Source of the DNA: Gammaproteobacteria bacterium
GTDB lineage: Bacteria > Pseudomonadota > Gammaproteobacteria > Thiohalospirales > Thiohalospiraceae
DNA: 5,190 bases
Direction: 5' to 3'
NCBI GenBank assembly: GCA_014762485.1
Contig: JABURU010000033.1
Location: 1 to 5,190 of the forward strand
In this document: positions 4,992 to 5,190 of the stretch, in pieces
Numbering within the stretch: the first letter of the stretch is position 1
Layout of the letters: each line of letters starts with the position of its first letter
Program-made: the position numbers and the translations under genes
The notes under the pieces: model-generated
Seen by the model: only the letters and a program-made list of their open reading frames with translations
The model's database searches: none
Told to the model about the DNA's origin: nothing

Positions 4992-5190
4992 AGAATAGCT
5001 GTTGCGACATACTGCCTTCGTCCCCTTCTGCAGGACGCTGTTCGCCATTCCCAATAGTAGCAGTTTGCTCTTTCGGCAAATACTCTTCACGGAAGGTTTC
5101 AAAGATGGCCTCGGGATTATTGGCCCCGGTCAGCTTTCCCGTTTCAGGATCGATACGCACGGAAACCATACCCGTGGGCTGTTCCAGTGG
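4990..5190 (-). CDS. mrcA: Penicillin-binding protein 1A, C-terminal end (5' part outside window)
   Basis: These are the last 66 codons of a - strand gene ending in TAG at 4992-4990. The visible protein reads GMVSVRIDPETGKL, then NPEAIFETFREEYLP, and then a low-complexity acidic tail to SMSQQLF. This pattern (V-x-V-R-I-D-P-x-T-G followed by AIFE-x-F) is the region after the transpeptidase domain of class A penicillin-binding protein 1A. That protein is the inner-membrane bifunctional transglycosylase-transpeptidase of peptidoglycan synthesis. None of the catalytic motifs are inside the window. In Pseudomonas this gene (ponA) is also next to a malic enzyme gene, from memory, which supports the call. 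The nucleotidyltransferase-like gene follows immediately in the same direction. Confidence 0.87.
   Translation of the reverse strand, partial: PLEQPTGMVSVRIDPETGKLTGANNPEAIFETFREEYLPKEQTATIGNGEQRPAEGDEGSMSQQLF

Overview
The window looks like ordinary chromosomal DNA from a gammaproteobacterium. Rho aligns almost position for position with the E. coli protein. The trxA-rho order is typical of the group. The set of rpmE, a nuclease, a malic enzyme and a PBP1A gene matches, from memory, the neighbourhood of these genes in Pseudomonas. Composition is moderate, near 50% G+C by eye. A Cellvibrionales- or Pseudomonadales-like organism is a reasonable guess, but nothing here fixes the genus. I see no transposase, integrase, CRISPR array, tRNA or rRNA.

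Layout, left to right. The 3' end of trxA (thioredoxin) closes with a strong intrinsic terminator. A C-rich, G-poor leader precedes rho, which encodes the complete transcription terminator Rho. Next comes a small DUF3135-type gene of unknown function. rpmE (zinc-binding bL31) follows, with a candidate promoter and a leader hairpin. The next gene encodes an exported thermonuclease-like protein, and 2 bases after it is a short-form malic enzyme gene. All of these are on the + strand. Converging on them from the right is a - strand pair. It consists of the 3' end of a PBP1A gene (mrcA/ponA) and, 9 bases downstream of it, a gene for a nucleotidyltransferase-like protein. That gene's stop lies 2 bases from the malic enzyme stop.

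No single new system stands out; the genes are mostly housekeeping. The unusual content is in how the signals are packed. The rpmE terminator is a perfect 16-bp stem with a U-tract. It lies inside the nuclease reading frame and encodes the core of its signal peptide. The malic enzyme terminator lies antisense inside the last codons of the convergent gene. The nuclease gene's 3' end is AT-rich. It carries a 14-bp perfect palindrome placed exactly between promoter-like hexamers, which could drive the malic enzyme separately. Both the rho and rpmE leaders look suited to autoregulation. The small intergenic regions are described in the features; the only gene-free stretch over about 150 bases is the trxA-rho gap (101-275).
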